Of a stretch of 64,000 bases of DNA, positions 33,602 to 45,479 are shown piece by piece. Source of the DNA: Maea johnstoni (taxonomy: Eukaryota > Annelida > Polychaeta > Spionida > Magelonidae); the NCBI GenBank assembly GCA_963942565.1, contig OZ012700.1, forward strand, positions 2,521,627 through 2,585,626, written 5' to 3'. The notes under the pieces were generated by a model that saw only the letters and a list, made by a program, of their open reading frames with translations, was not told the DNA's origin and did not search any database. Made by a program: the position numbers and the translations under genes. The stretch's first letter is position 1; each line of letters begins with the position of its first letter.

Positions 33602-33946
33602 CAGGCCTCAACGCTAACTCAAAACGGTACTGGTCCCGTCGGACCAGTAATACAGAGGATCTACTGGTCCTGCAAAAGTTGTACTGGTCCTACAAATTTT
33701 TCTTTAACATAAAAAGAAAAAACATCGCATAAAATTCACAGACAACATTTATTTTTTATTGACTTTATCTTCAATTATTTCAAAAATATTTGGGATATTC
33801 TTGAGGGGAAACTTGTCAATAAGAATGCCCTCAAATGTTTACTGGCCCTGTAGGACCAGTTGAAGTCTTTTTTTACTGGCCCAAAGTCGTTTTTGGGAAT
33901 TTTTACTGGCCTGTGGCCATAGGACCACTGTTAGCGTCGAGCCCTG
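33602..33946 (+). mobile_element. CAGGGC element B (345 bp)
   Basis: Ends CAGGCCTCAACGCTAAC and, inverted, CAGGGCTCGACGCTAAC. CACCA is duplicated on both sides (33597-33601, 33947-33951). Octamers ACTGGTCC or ACTGGCCC and complements lie at 33629-33648 (palindrome), 33663, 33683, 33841, 33853, 33875, 33905 and 33922. These offsets from the ends match element A (10255) within 0-2 bp, though the octamer differs. No ORF. Confidence 0.9.
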
Positions 33947-33955
33947 CACCAGTTT

Positions 33956-34169
33956 TGACACTTTCAATGCTGAGGTTACTTTTAACCAAAGCACATGGAT
34001 GCAATTTTTTTTTTAAAACCATCCAAACCCTGTCATGTTGGTATTCATAGGATAGCTCTCGCTGAGTGTTCTCAGATGAGTACCAATGTGCCAGGGTTTC
34101 AGTCATTTTTCAGGTTCATTTTCATCATTTTGTATCAGCTAAAATTGCCATTAGCAGCATAAGGGTTAA
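33956..34169 (-). mobile_element. TTAA-A MITE
   Basis: Left end worn (ACACTTTCAATGCTGAGG); right end CAGCATAAGGGTTAA. Begins only 10 bp after CAGGGC element B. Confidence 0.85.
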
Positions 34170-34444
34170 ACTGAAAACCCCTCTAGGTACTGCTTGTCTT
34201 TAGGGGAGACTACTACTGCTATAGTTAGCTGTACTGTCAGTGTGATCATTTTCTTTAAAAATGTGTTTTGACCTCGAAACAATAATCAAGAGAGAATCAT
34301 CGTTAGACTTAATTATCTTAATTTCAGGGCAGTTAAATTCCCCATTTGTGGTTGGCTCTGATCAAATTATAAAAAATCGAAGTATGGATATACTTTCTAT
34401 AAGTCTGTATGACCTTGACCTTGAATTTTGGAATTTCGATTATC

Positions 34445-34575
34445 ATCTTTTTTTTTTCACGAGTTGTGTGCTAGCCAGTTGAAAGTGGTGGAGAAAACCG
34501 GAGTACCCGCGCAAACTACCGCCTAACCCCAAGTCACTGGCGACTTTGTCACTTGCCGGGATTCGAATTCAACCT
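34445..34575 (-). mobile_element. tRNA-derived SINE
   Basis: The minus strand reads GAATTCGAATCCCGGC (B box), AAGTCGCCAGTGACTTGGGG, TAGGCGGTAGTTTGCGCGGG and TACTCCGGTTTTCTCCACCA. The least worn copy of the core in the window. Confidence 0.82.
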
Positions 34576-34770
34576 TGACATGACTTTTCACCTTTGCCCC
34601 TTATCATATATAACCCCTAGAGATCAAGGATTAGGAATGAGCTTATGCGTGAAATGTTTGCTTATATTTAGTCAAATTGAACTTTCTCATTGATTTTGGC
34701 TTACACGAGGAGATGGACTTTACTACCAAGGGATTCAGAGAGGCCATCTAAAATATTGATCAAGGGAACA

Positions 34771-34982
34771 TTAACCCTAATGCTGTTGGTGGCTAATTTT
34801 GCCAATACAAAATGATGCAAAAAGTCTGAAGATGACTGAAACTCTTGTACATGGGTACTCATCTGAGAGGACTCAGTGAGAGCTTTCCGATGAATACCAA
34901 CATAACATGGTTTAGATAGTAATCAAAAATCTTTGCGTTCTTGTGCTTTGGACGAAAGTAGCCTCAGCATTGGAAGTGTTAC
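34771..34982 (+). mobile_element. TTAA-A MITE
   Basis: TTAACCCTAATGCTGTTGG at the left; GCATTGGAAGTGTTAC at the right. Confidence 0.85.
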
Positions 34983-35520
34983 GTATTGATTTAGGGACCA
35001 TTGAGTAATCATAAGTAACACCCTTTAGTCCTTTGATCAGAGCCTCTCTATCCCTGATCTCTGATTGGACAGCAACAAGTCTCATGACCTCACCAGTGCT
35101 CTGGTTATAAAATATTTATAATAAGCATTTAGATACAATGAGAATTTCCATTTAATCTTCCTCCGTCTTTGTAACCTCAAGTGAATCAGATAAATTGGAA
35201 AGTCAAACAGCCTATCAGTTAAGGACATACATGACAATTCGCTTAAACAACGTATTTCTTCGAAAGTTGGTACAGATATTCGTTAGACCACCCTCTCTTC
35301 AAAACTATGAAAGTTTAAGGGATGGGGGGTTTCATTCCCCCCAAAACGGGCGCCCCCTTCAGGGTATTTTAGACAGGTGTTCAAAAATCACAGATTTTCG
35401 TGAATAAATTACAGAGAATTAAAATGACAGAAAAAAATGATAATGCTGCAAAATATCCTTTAGTATATATATTTTTGATTCCCAATTCAAGAAAATGTGG
35501 TTCCATTGTTTTGTTGTCAT
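34983..35520. other. No recognised gene
   Basis: Unique AT-rich sequence with a short C-rich stretch at 35335-35355. Nothing coding. Confidence 0.5.
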
Positions 35521-35522
35521 TC

Positions 35523-36262
35523 TAGGGGGCGCTACTCGGGCAAGTTCACCTATGGTACCACCAAATTGTGGGAACTTGCTGCAGTTGTAGAAAAAATCTT
35601 AACATCTAGATTTTTCTCAAACTTGTTGAACTTGTTCTTAGGACCATACATTTTCGGAAAACAATTTAAAAACTGGGGGTCAACCACCTTTTTTTCAAGC
35701 TAGGGAGCGCCACATTACCATCATTTCAAAAAGAACACTTCAAAATTGTAGGAAATTGATGAAGTTATAGAAAAAATCTTAACATCTAGATTTTTCTCAA
35801 ACTTGTTGAACTTGTTCTTAGAACCATATATTTTCAGAAAGCAATTTAAAAACTGGGAGTCAACCACCTTTTTTTCAAGCTAGGGGGCGCCACATTACCA
35901 TCATTTCATACAGAACACTTCAAAATTGTAGGAAATTGATGAAGTTATAGAAAAAATCTCAACATCTAGATTTTTCTTAAACTTGTTGAACTTGTCCTTA
36001 GAACCATATATTTTCAGAAAGCAATTTAAAAACTGGGGGTCAACCACCTTTTTTTCAAGCTAGGGGGCGCCACATTACCATCATTTCATACAGAACACTT
36101 CAAAATTGTAGGAAATTGATGAAGTCATAGAAAAAATCTCAACATCTAGATTTTTCTTAAACTTTTCGAAATTGTTCTTAGGACCATATATTTTCAGAAT
36201 ACAATTTAAAAACTTAGGGTCAACCATCTCGTTCTCAAGCTAGGGGGCGCCACATTACCGAC
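35523..36262 (+). repeat. 180-bp satellite, four units plus a fifth start
   Basis: Units begin at 35523, 35701, 35881, 36061 and 36241. All but the first begin TAGGGNGCGCCACATTACC and all contain ATCTAGATTTTTCT. The opening CTAGGGGGCGCCAC resembles the CTCF core TAGGGGGCGC and recurs at nucleosome-like spacing. The first unit is more diverged (CTAGGGGGCGCTACTCGG). Confidence 0.93.
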
Positions 36263-36478
36263 ATTTCAATTGATAACTGTTCCCCTTGTATGCCAGTATT
36301 CCTGTTGGCTCGCAAACACTTACACACACTTACACCATGAAGGCCGCAGCCCTTTCACAAATAGAGAACAGGCTTCAGGAACCTGATAGCCCCATAACCC
36401 TTCTTGTCTTCCCGCTGCCTACCCCCCCCCCCCCCCTCTTGTTAAGTCGATTTGAGACAGAATCGTTACTCTATTATC

Positions 36479-36663
<185 letters not shown>

Positions 36664-37086
36664 ATTGGTTATCATTATTATCATCATTATTATTTCTGTT
36701 ATTATCATCATTGTATGTTTATCATTATTATAATTATCATCATTATCTACGTGAAGGGCTGAAGGCCTGGCTATGGCAGGGGTCTCGAATATAGCCTATA
36801 TATATGGTCTCAAATTTTGAAGTGAGACGTCATTAGGAGGCTCTCATATCGTTTGCATTACAGAGAAACTTGCGCCAACATGTGCAGAACGCGACTTTTT
36901 TATTATTCACAACAGCCAGCCTGTTCAGGTTGACCGGCTGGTTTCATATCCACATTTATTTATTTATCCAAGTTATTATTGTTTGTTATCCAGGGAATTA
37001 AAAACTAATTTAGGTTTGTCATTATCTGCCGTAAGTTGCAACCTGCGTCAATGATAATAACAATAATGATAATAACATAATATCAT

Positions 37087-37127
<41 letters not shown>

Positions 37128-37129
37128 TC
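37087..37129. repeat. (CTA)n microsatellite
   Basis: About 14 CTA triplets. Confidence 0.95.
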
Positions 37130-37149
37130 ACTTATTACTTTTCAAATAA

Positions 37150-37560
37150 ATACCCTTCTGTATTGCTTCCGCATATTCAAACTAATCATGTGAGCAGAGT
37201 AAATTTCCTCCTCTTCTAGTCTCTTTTCAAACCCTCGCCTGCAGAACGTTTTCCCCCTGCAGTTCCTACACTAGGCTGACGTCCATTTCCAATATCCTTC
37301 TTGCCATCAAATCAAACAGTTCTACCACTCTCCGGTGAGTTATCGCCCATTTTGAGTGTATATTCACTGTTTCATTTGATGGCAGTTGGGATTTTGGCGC
37401 TAAACAATCCCGGGGAAAACTGCTACATCAAAGGAATGCACGCGCCAATGTTTACAATGTGCCGTCACCGCGCACATGCAGAACGGCGAAAATGTCGCAA
37501 TCGTCAGTCAGTAGAGGTCGCTCGTTTCGTATGTCGCCTTTGTTCTTAATACTTTAGAGT
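37150..37560. promoter_or_regulatory. Unique island with E2F-like site
   Basis: CpG-containing sequence with GATTTTGGCGCTAAACAATC (E2F-like), CCGTCACCGCGCACATGCAG and GTCGCTCGTTTCGTATGTCG. An 82-codon frame has no protein family features. Possibly a promoter or enhancer. Confidence 0.28.
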
Positions 37561-37627
37561 GGTTACTTCCATAGTTAACACATAATTTTCTGACCATACA
37601 ATTTATGGCTCATGATTGGAAGTATAT

Positions 37628-37856
37628 TTACCCATTAATGCTCACAGCGCCAAAACCAGCCTGACAATTTTGATGAAATCTTGCAGGCAAATGCACACGT
37701 AGAAAATTATTTGAAGGAGAAATGTTTATCAGAACATTACCAACAACTCTCCTTCAAATATTTTGTAAAATCATTCTCAATTCTGAAGTTATAGTAAAAA
37801 GTGTCATAGATACAGACGACAATTGCTGGAGGAACTCTTAAGCATTAATAGGTTAG
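37628..37856 (+). mobile_element. TTAA-B MITE
   Basis: TTACCCATTAATGCTCACAG at the left and AAGCATTAATAGGTTAG at the right, both with worn TTAA. Stem strands TTATTTGAAGGAGAAATG and CTCTCCTTCAAATATTTTG. Confidence 0.85.
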
Positions 37857-38002
37857 GAGATGTTGGTAACATGCAGATGGATATTAAGAAGTTCCATTAT
37901 TGGGTGTATTAAATTCATCCTTACTCTTATAAAGGGATTGACACATTTTTTTTAGCAATTCGATATGATATTGATATTTCCTTAATGATACCGTATCTCC
38001 AT

Positions 38003-38232
38003 GATACTCATTAGTACTCACAGTAGCCAAAAGAAGCCTGAAATCTTGATGAAATCTTGCAGGCAAGAGCAAAGTTAGGATAATATTTGATGGAGAAATG
38101 TTAATCAGAACATTATCAACAACTCTCATGCAAATATTTTGTAAAACCTTTCTCAATTCTAAAGTTATTGTCAAAAGTGTTTTAGATCCGGAAGACAAAA
38201 TCTGTCAGAACTCTTAAGCATTAATGGGTTAA
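38003..38232 (+). mobile_element. TTAA-B MITE
   Basis: CATTAGTACTCACAGTAGCC at the left (worn), AAGCATTAATGGGTTAA at the right. Confidence 0.82.
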
Positions 38233-38542
38233 CGATGTTGCTTGTCTTCCAGGGACCCAATTTAGTTAAATTCAGAATAGTCAGCTTCAGAAATTTCGCT
38301 AATTGATAGTTAACCACCTTCATGTGGAGAAGTACAGGAAGCTGAGGAAGTCAATATTTTGCCATTAAGCAGGCCCGCTATCACAGATCTTAAACAATAT
38401 GACATTTTTCCCCATTCGGTATCGGTATTTAGTATTGAATCAAGTACCGCTATTACCCCTATATGTACACAATCCTTACCAAGCAAAACAAAGAGTTAAA
38501 TCAATAATCCTAGAAAGTTATCCAGAAGGAGTTAATGGACCA

Positions 38543-38774
38543 TTAACCCATTAATGCTTACAGCAGCAAAAAGCAGCCTGACAATTTTGATGAAATCTTG
38601 CAGGCAAAAGCATAGTTGGAGAAATATTTCCAAGAGAAATGTTATTCAGATCATTACCAACATCTCTCCTTCAAATATTTTGTAAAATCATTTCGAATTT
38701 CAAAGTTATCGTCAAAAGTATTGTAAGTGCAGCTGACAATTTGTAATTGCGAACTCTTAAGTATTATTGGGTTA
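38543..38774 (+). mobile_element. TTAA-B MITE
   Basis: TTAACCCATTAATGCTTACA at the left, AAGTATTATTGGGTTAT at the right; the internal hairpin is visible. Confidence 0.87.
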
Positions 38775-38836
38775 TGAGACAAATACTGGTAATCACTCAG
38801 TATCATAAGTAACCAGGAAACTCCCTAACAGCCATT

Positions 38837-39065
38837 TAACCATTCATGCCCGTGGCAGGCAAAAAATGTTCTGACGATTTTGGAGGTAACTTTCTCTCAA
38901 AGTCAATCTTCTGTAAATATTTGAAGGAAACGTGTTGACCTGTACTCAATCTACATTTCTCCTTCAAATAATTCCAAAGTTATTGTTTTATAACCAAGTT
39001 ATGACCAAAAGTAGCATAGGATCAGACAATACTAGACTAGAAAACTTTGAGGTCTGAACAAATTA
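38837..39065 (+). mobile_element. TTAA-B-like MITE, diverged
   Basis: TTTAACCATTCATGCCCGTG, then AAATATTTGAAGGAAACG and TTTCTCCTTCAAATAATTCC; the right end AACAAATTAAG is worn. Confidence 0.7.
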
Positions 39066-39229
39066 AGACAGCATATAACAGTTGATAATTAAAAGAGAAA
39101 TGTTGATTGAAACCCTATCGACAACTTTCCTTTAAATATTTTGTGAGTTCATGCTTGGTTCTGAAGTTATTTTCCAAAGTGCCATTGATCCAGACGACAC
39201 TAGTCAAGGATCTCTTAAAGCATGGTTGT

Positions 39230-39463
39230 GTTTGTCCATTAATACTCGCAGCCGCCAAAGACAGCCTGGCAACTTCGGCAACATTATTAAGCAAAAGCAT
39301 ATTGTGAAAAGATTTAAAGCGGATATGTTAAGCAGTGCACTACCAACAACTCTCCTTCAAATATTTTGTGAAGTTATTCTTAATTTCTATGTTATTATAA
39401 GTCAAAAGTATTGACTATCCAGATGACAATTTCAAGAGTAACTCCAAGGCATCAATGGCTTAA
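39230..39463 (+). mobile_element. TTAA-B MITE abutting a TTAA-A MITE
   Basis: TTGTCCATTAATACTCGCAG at the left, GGCATCAATGGCTTAA at the right; the last TTAA is also the start of the next element. Confidence 0.8.
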
Positions 39464-39636
39464 CAATTTGCCGCTGCTCGACAATTTGGCCAATACAAAA
39501 TGATGCAAAAATGGGTACATGGGTACTCATCTGAGAGTACTTAGTGAGAGCTATCCAATGAATACCAGCATGGCATGAGTTTTGATGGTTTTCCTTGTAG
39601 TTTGGTGGAAAGTAGCCTCAGTATTGGTAGGGTTAA
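39460..39636 (+). mobile_element. TTAA-A MITE
   Basis: TTAACAATTTGCCGCTGCTC at the left, GTATTGGTAGGGTTAA at the right; internally shortened. Confidence 0.82.
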
Positions 39637-39812
39637 GGCTATTAGTAGTAAGTGTGTTAGGGGAAGCTGATGTTGACTTGTGGGTAATTAAGACGATGTA
39701 GGAAGCGGTGGGGGGAGGGGGGGGGGAGATGACAGACGTCATCAGCAACTGCCGTCTTACCTGTCTGACTCAATCCAACCTGAGTAACGGTAAGTAAGAC
39801 GCTCTCCGATTA

Positions 39813-39960
39813 TTAACCCATTAATGCTCACAGCCACCAAAAGCAGTCGGTCAATTTTGAAGAAATCTTGCAGGCAAAAGAATAGTGAAAAAATATCTGA
39901 TAGATATATGTTAATCAGAACATTACCAACATTGTCCCTTAAAACAATTTTTCAAATCCT
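39813..39960 (+). mobile_element. Truncated TTAA-B MITE
   Basis: TTAACCCATTAATGCTCACA and GAAATCTTGCAGGCAAAAG identify the left half; similarity fades after AACATTACCAACATTG. Confidence 0.75.
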
Positions 39961-40086
39961 TTTACCAACTACATTTAATAGCCTATTTTGTCAAAATGGA
40001 AAATTACACTTCAGTTAGGTCTTACAAGTTGGTTTGTTAGGAAAAGATTTGGTCATGAGTCCAAAAAAGTAAAAATAGAAAATTCT

Positions 40087-40290
40087 TTGCCTGTCTAGCA
40101 AGGAGTTTTCAGGGTACTGCCTATCTAAAAGATGAGCAGGACGGTTCCTGGCTAAGTCCCTGTGATCCCTGAGCGCCCTGGCAGGGTTCCAGTTGGGCAT
40201 GTGCCGAGTCTTGATATGAGGGGTATTAGCGAAGATGACCAGCACGTCTCTAACGGTCAGCATCTCTCCAACTATCACCCAGCGATAATC
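40087..40290 (-). other. Possible coding remnant, unrecognised
   Basis: On the minus strand a frame reads VIVGEMLTVRDVLVIFANTP, then HIKTRHMPNWNPARALRDHR. It is less repetitive and more protein-like than other frames here. It is preceded by DYRW encoded inside a local repeat and runs into AT-rich sequence. No splice sites are convincing and I cannot name a family. It may be an exon fragment or chance. Confidence 0.2.
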
Positions 40291-40740
40291 ACCAGAAATT
40301 TGCATAAGTCATTGGAAGCTTACCATACTAATGAGTCACTATGCTGAAAGTTTTTCAGGGCTCGAAATTGAGTACTTATCAAAATTATTACGTACTGTTA
40401 ATCATCAGAAATTTGGATAAGTCATTGGAAGCTTACCTCCCCTGACTAGACCAATGAGCCACCATGTTGGAAGCTGTTCAGGGCTTGAAATTTAGTATCT
40501 AGTATAGTGATAATCACCAGAAATTTGCATAAGTCATTGGAAGCTAACATCCCCTGATGAGACTACTGATTTATGATGCTGAAACCAATTCATTGAAAGC
40601 TTACATCTGCTGCCTTAGCTAATCATATGCCATGCTGAAATAAGTTTTGTGTTCAAAGTTAACTGTCCAAGTATACCTTCAGATAATCACCAGAAATTTA
40701 ATTCAAGTCATTGGAAGCTATTATACTAACAAGTTGTATG
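40270..40740 (+). repeat. Degenerate ~130-bp tandem repeat
   Basis: ATCACCAGAAATTTGCATAA followed by GTCATTGGAAGCTTACC recurs four or five times with partial units. Two units contain TTCAGGGCTCGAAATT or TTCAGGGCTTGAAATT, resembling the end of the CAGGGC family without its partner end. Confidence 0.8.
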
Positions 40741-41339
40741 CAAGCCAGCAGAGGCATTGCTTTTGACCACTCTGCTACCAGTGCTGGCCACGAATGTGAA
40801 TAATAGAATCATAACAAATATTGTAAATCAGATGAAAATGAAATGAAAAGAAAAAGGACTGAGGGTATTAGGGAGCCATTGGAAACCTTGCCTTGGATGT
40901 AGCTTTCCATATGCGCAATTCCTTTTATCTTATCTGAGATAGGATTTGGATATTTTTTTAGGCCTGGAAGAAAAATCAAAGAATTAATTCAAGAATAATG
41001 CTGTTTCTTGTGGTTGAGATTGGAGATATGATGGGGTTATGGAAATCCAATTTGGGTTGTGACTGGCCCAGAATTGGCTGTATATTGCGCCAGAAGCAGT
41101 CTATGATATATCATAGCCTGCTCCAGAATGCGCTGATGAAAGTAAAGCAGTTTTCCCCTGGGTTCTGCTCCTTGCTTTTCATTGCTGGCTCTTCAGAGAA
41201 TCAACTTCAGAGTGGAATTAAGTATTTCATTATTTGCCACTCTTTCTGCCGTTTGGAGGCGCATGGGGGCCTGCTAGTTTTAATATTTGCCACTTTTTCT
41301 GCCATTCTGAGGCTAAATTGTGTATTCTGAATTTGGAAT
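40741..41339. other. No recognised gene
   Basis: A 110-codon frame (40998-41330) is the only frame of note and shows no family features. TTGCCACTTTTTCTGCCATT near its end is SINE-tail-like. Confidence 0.45.
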
Positions 41340-41408
41340 TTCGATTGCCATCACTTTTTCTGCCATATTCTGGCTAATTCATGGCTAGCCAGTTATAAGT
41401 GGTAGAAT
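41340..41408 (-). mobile_element. SINE tail fragment
   Basis: The minus strand of CATCACTTTTTCTGCCATAT and ATGGCTAGCCAGTTATAAGT is the 3' part seen in the other SINEs. The tRNA head is absent. Confidence 0.6.
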
Positions 41409-41750
41409 TCCTGGCAATTCCTTGATAATTGGGAAAGAGAACCTTGATCCATCTGTATAGTTCCACAGAAGTGAGCAGAATATAAATCTAGGCATACACA
41501 AACAGGGCGAGGTCAGACGTGTTTATTGTACTTGCAGTAAACAGAGATTTCTGCCTTTTTTCCAACTAGCATTTTCCAAGCAATTCCTGGAGATTCCTAG
41601 ATACATTTGGAAAATTGAGCCTATATCCTCTCCTCTACTGTTCAACAGAAGTGAGCAGAATATAAATCTAGGTACACACTGACAGCGAGAGGTCAGGTGT
41701 GTTTATTGCACTCGCAGGAACACTGGTTTCCGGCTTTTTTCCGGCTTTGC
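41402..41750 (+). repeat. Two-copy ~177-bp tandem repeat
   Basis: CAGAAGTGAGCAGAATATAA followed by ATCTAGG and GAGGTCAGRYGTGTTTATTG occurs at 41467 and 41646. Confidence 0.88.
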
Positions 41751-41850
41751 AAATCACCTCTCGTGGAGGAAAAGTTGAAAGAGCGCTGTGAGTGCAACAG
41801 GCACATTAGCCGACAACATGACTCGCTTTGAAGTTTCCGGAATCACACGC

Positions 41851-44790
41851 CTTTAGTTCAGGTGATATGAACCTGTATCCTCTGCTATGACCCCCTTCAG
41901 TTCTGGTGATATGAACCTGTATCCTCTGCCATGACCCCCTTTAGTTCAGGTGATACAAACCTGTATCCTCTGCCATGACCCCCTTTAGTTCAGGTGATAT
42001 GAACCTGTATCCTCTGCCATGACCCCCTTTAGTTCAGGTGATATGAACCTGTATCCTCTGCTATGACCGCCTTTAGTTCAGGTGATATGAACCTGTATCC
42101 TCTGCCACGACCCCCTTTAGTTCAGGTGATACGAACCTGTATCCTCTGCTATGACCCCCTTCAGTTCAGGTGATACGAACCTGTATCCTCTGCCATGACC
42201 CCCTTTAGTTCAGGTGATACGAACCTGTATCCTCTGCTATGACCCCCTTCAGTTCAGGTGATATGAACCTGTATCCTCTGCCATGACCCCCTTTAGTTCA
42301 GGTGATATGAACCTGTATCCCCTGCTATGACCCCCTTCAGTTCAGGTGATACGAACCTGTATCCTCTGCTATGACCCCCTTCAGTTCAGGTGATATGAAC
42401 CTGTATCCTCTGCCACGACCCCCTTTAGTTCAGGTGATATGAACCTGTATCCTCTGCCATGACCCCCTTTAGTTCAGGTGATATGAACCTGTATCCTCTG
42501 CTATGACCGCCTTTAGTTCAGGTGATACAAACCTGTATCCTCTGCCATGACCCCCTTTAGTTCAGGTGATATGAACCTGTATCCTCTGCTATGACCGCCT
42601 TTAGTTCAGGTGATACGAACCTGTATCCTCTGCCATGACCCCCTTTAGTTCAGGTGATACGAACCTGTATCCTCTGCCACGACCCCCTTCAGTTCAGGTG
42701 ATATGAACCTGTATCCTCTGCCATGACCCCCTTTAGTTCAGGTGATACGAACCTGTATCCTCTGCTATGACCCCCTTCAGTTCAGGTGATATGAACCTGT
42801 ATCCTCTGCCATGACCCCCTTTAGTTCAGGTGATATGAACCTGTATCCTCTGCCATGACCCCCTTTAGTTCAGGTGATACGAACCTGTATCCTCTGCCAC
42901 GACCCCCTTTAGTTCAGGTGATATGAACCTGTATCCTCTGCCATGACCCCCTTTAGTTCAGGTGATACGAACCTGTATCCTCTGCTATGACCCCCTTCAG
43001 TTCAGGTGATATGAACCTGTATCCTCTGCCATGACCCCCTTTAGTTCAGGTGATATGAACCTGTATCCTCTGCCATGACCCCCTTTAGTTCAGGTGATAC
43101 GAACCTGTATCCTCTGCTATGACCGCCTTCAGTTCAGGTGATATGAACCTGTATCCTCTGCCATGACCCCCTTTAGTTCAGGTGATACGAACCTGTATCC
43201 TCTGCCATGACCCCCTTCAGTTCCGGTGATATGAACCTGTATCCTCCGCCACGACCCCCTTTAGTTCAGGTGATATGAACCTGTATTCTCTGCCATGACC
43301 CCCTTTAGTTCAGGTGATACGAACCTGTATCCTCTGCCATGACCCCCTTCAGTTCAGGTGATAAGAACCTGTATCCTCTGCTATGACCGCCTTCAGTTCA
43401 GGTGATATGAACCTGTATCCTCTGCCATGACCCCCTTTAGTTCAGGTGATATGAACCTGTATCCTCTGCTATGACCCCCTTCAGTTCAGGTGATATGAAC
43501 CTGTATCCTCTGCCATGACCCCCTTCAGTTCAGGTGATATGAACCTGTATCCTCTGCCATGACCCCCTTTAGTTCAGGTGATATGAACCTGTATCCTCTG
43601 CCATGACCCCCTTTAGTTCAGGTGATACGAACCTGTATCCTCTGCCATGACCCCCTTTAGTTCAGGTGATATGAACCTGTATCCTCTGCCATGACCCCCT
43701 TTAGTTCAGGTGATACGAACCTGTATCCTCTGCTATGACCCCCTTCAGTTCAGGTGATACGAACCTGTATCCTCTGCCACGACCCCCTTTAGTTCAGGTG
43801 ATATGAACCTGTATCCTCTGCTATGACCCCCTTCAGTTCAGGTGATATGAACCTGTATCCTCTGCCATGACCCCCTTTAGTTCAGGTGATACGAACCTGT
43901 ATCCTCTGCCATGACCGCCTTTAGTTCAGGTGATACGAACCTGTATCCTCTGCCATGACCCCCTTCAGTTCAGGTGATATGAACCTGTATCCTCTGCCAT
44001 GACCCCCTTTAGTTCAGGTGATACGAACCTGTATCCCCTGCTATGACCCCCTTCAGTTCAGGTGATACGAACCTGTATCCTCTGCCATGACCCCCTTTAG
44101 TTCAGGTGATATGAACCTGTATCCTCTGCCATGACCCCCTTCAGTTCAGGTGATATGAACCTGTATCCTCTGCCACGACCCCCTTTAGTTCAGGTGATAC
44201 GAACCTGTATCCCCTGCTATGACCCCCTTCAGTTCAGGTGATACGAACCTGTATCCTCTGCCATGACCCCCTTTAGTTCAGGTGATACTAACCTGTATCC
44301 TCTGCTATGACCCCCTTCAGTTCAGGTGATATGAACCTGTATCCTCTGCTATGACCCCCTTCAGTTCAGGTGATATGAACCTGTATCCTCTGCTATGACC
44401 CCCTTCAGTTCAGGTGATACGAACCTGTATCCTCTGCTATGACCCCCTTCAGTTCAGGTGATATGAACCTGTATCCTCTGCTATGACCCCCTTCAGTTCA
44501 GGTGATACGAACCTGTATCCTCTGCTATGACCCCCTTCAGTTCAGGTGATATGAACCTGTATCCTCTGCCATGACCCCCTTCAGTTCAGGTGATATGAAC
44601 CTGTATCCTCTGCTATGACCCCCTTCAGTTCAGGTGATACGAACCTGTATCCTCTGCTATGACCCCCTTCAGTTCAGGTGATATGAACCTGTATCCTCTG
44701 CTATGACCCCCTTTAGTTCAGGTGATACGAACCTGTATCCTCTGCTATGACCCCCTTCAGTTCAGGTGATATGAACCTGTATCCCCTGCA
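41851..44790 (+). repeat. 44-bp minisatellite, about 67 copies
   Basis: Unit: CTTYAGTTCAGGTGATAYGA then ACCTGTATCCTCTGCYATGA and CCCC. Variable positions are CTTT/CTTC, ATATG/ATACG, CTATG/CCATG/CCACG and CCCCC/CCGCC. CTATG units are usually followed by CTTC and CCATG units by CTTT, so variants are linked across the unit border. Beyond about 44290 nearly all units are of the CTATG-CTTC type. 44 is not a multiple of three and no long frame exists. Confidence 0.98.
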
Positions 44791-44896
44791 GGGCTTTCTC
44801 AGTGACACAACTCATATACGGGTTACATAGGTACACATCGCATGAGTAGCAATATTGGTGCTTTTCTACATTTATTTCGCCTCTTTATAGTGACTA

Positions 44897-45130
44897 GAAC
44901 TCAATTACGAACTTGTCTTCAATTCTAAAATTATTTTCAAGTATGCCCTGGATTAAGGCAATCCTTTTTTATTTTGGAGAACTCAAAAGTTCACAAAAGC
45001 CTGTTATAAGCACCCAAAATGATCTGACTACTTCGGTGATATTTTTCTAATAAAAGCATATACGGAATATGAAGTTATTGCCAAAAAGGTCTGGGTTATT
45101 TTCAGTGCCACAGGCATGAAAGGGTTAAAT
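44897..45130. mobile_element. Decayed TTAA-B-like element
   Basis: AAATTATTTTCAAGTATG near the left, CTTCGGTGATATTTTTCTAA in the middle, and GCATGAAAGGGTTAA at the right. Confidence 0.5.
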
Positions 45131-45182
45131 GTGTTGTAGCATAGAGATGGAAATTCCTATGGCTACTCCAAGCAAGAACGGG

Positions 45183-45412
45183 TTAACCCATTTACACTTA
45201 CGGTGGCCGAAACAGGCCTGACAATTTTGGTAATATTTTACTAACAAAAGCATTTTTGGAATACATTTAAAGGAGAAATGTTGATCAGAAGTCAGACAAC
45301 AAATTGGCCTTCAAATATTTTGTGAACTTTGGCTTTATTTCAAAGTTATTTCCAAAAGTATGAGAATAGCAGACGATACTCTCTAGAGCAACTCTTAGTG
45401 TGAATGGGTTAA
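45183..45412 (+). mobile_element. TTAA-B MITE
   Basis: TTAACCCATTTACACTTACG at the left, AGTGTGAATGGGTTAA at the right. Confidence 0.87.
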
Positions 45413-45479
45413 AAATGGATACAGTCAGCATAGATCAGGTGAAGTTGCAGGAAAATAGAAGTGCGACGCTCCATCAATT

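Noticed and set aside
40015-40086. Extension of the minus-strand protein-like frame to 96 codons
   Set aside because: The end is AT-rich Phe/Tyr sequence typical of chance reading.
41851-44790. CRISPR-like array
   Set aside because: Head-to-tail 44-bp repeat without unique spacers, in an animal genome.
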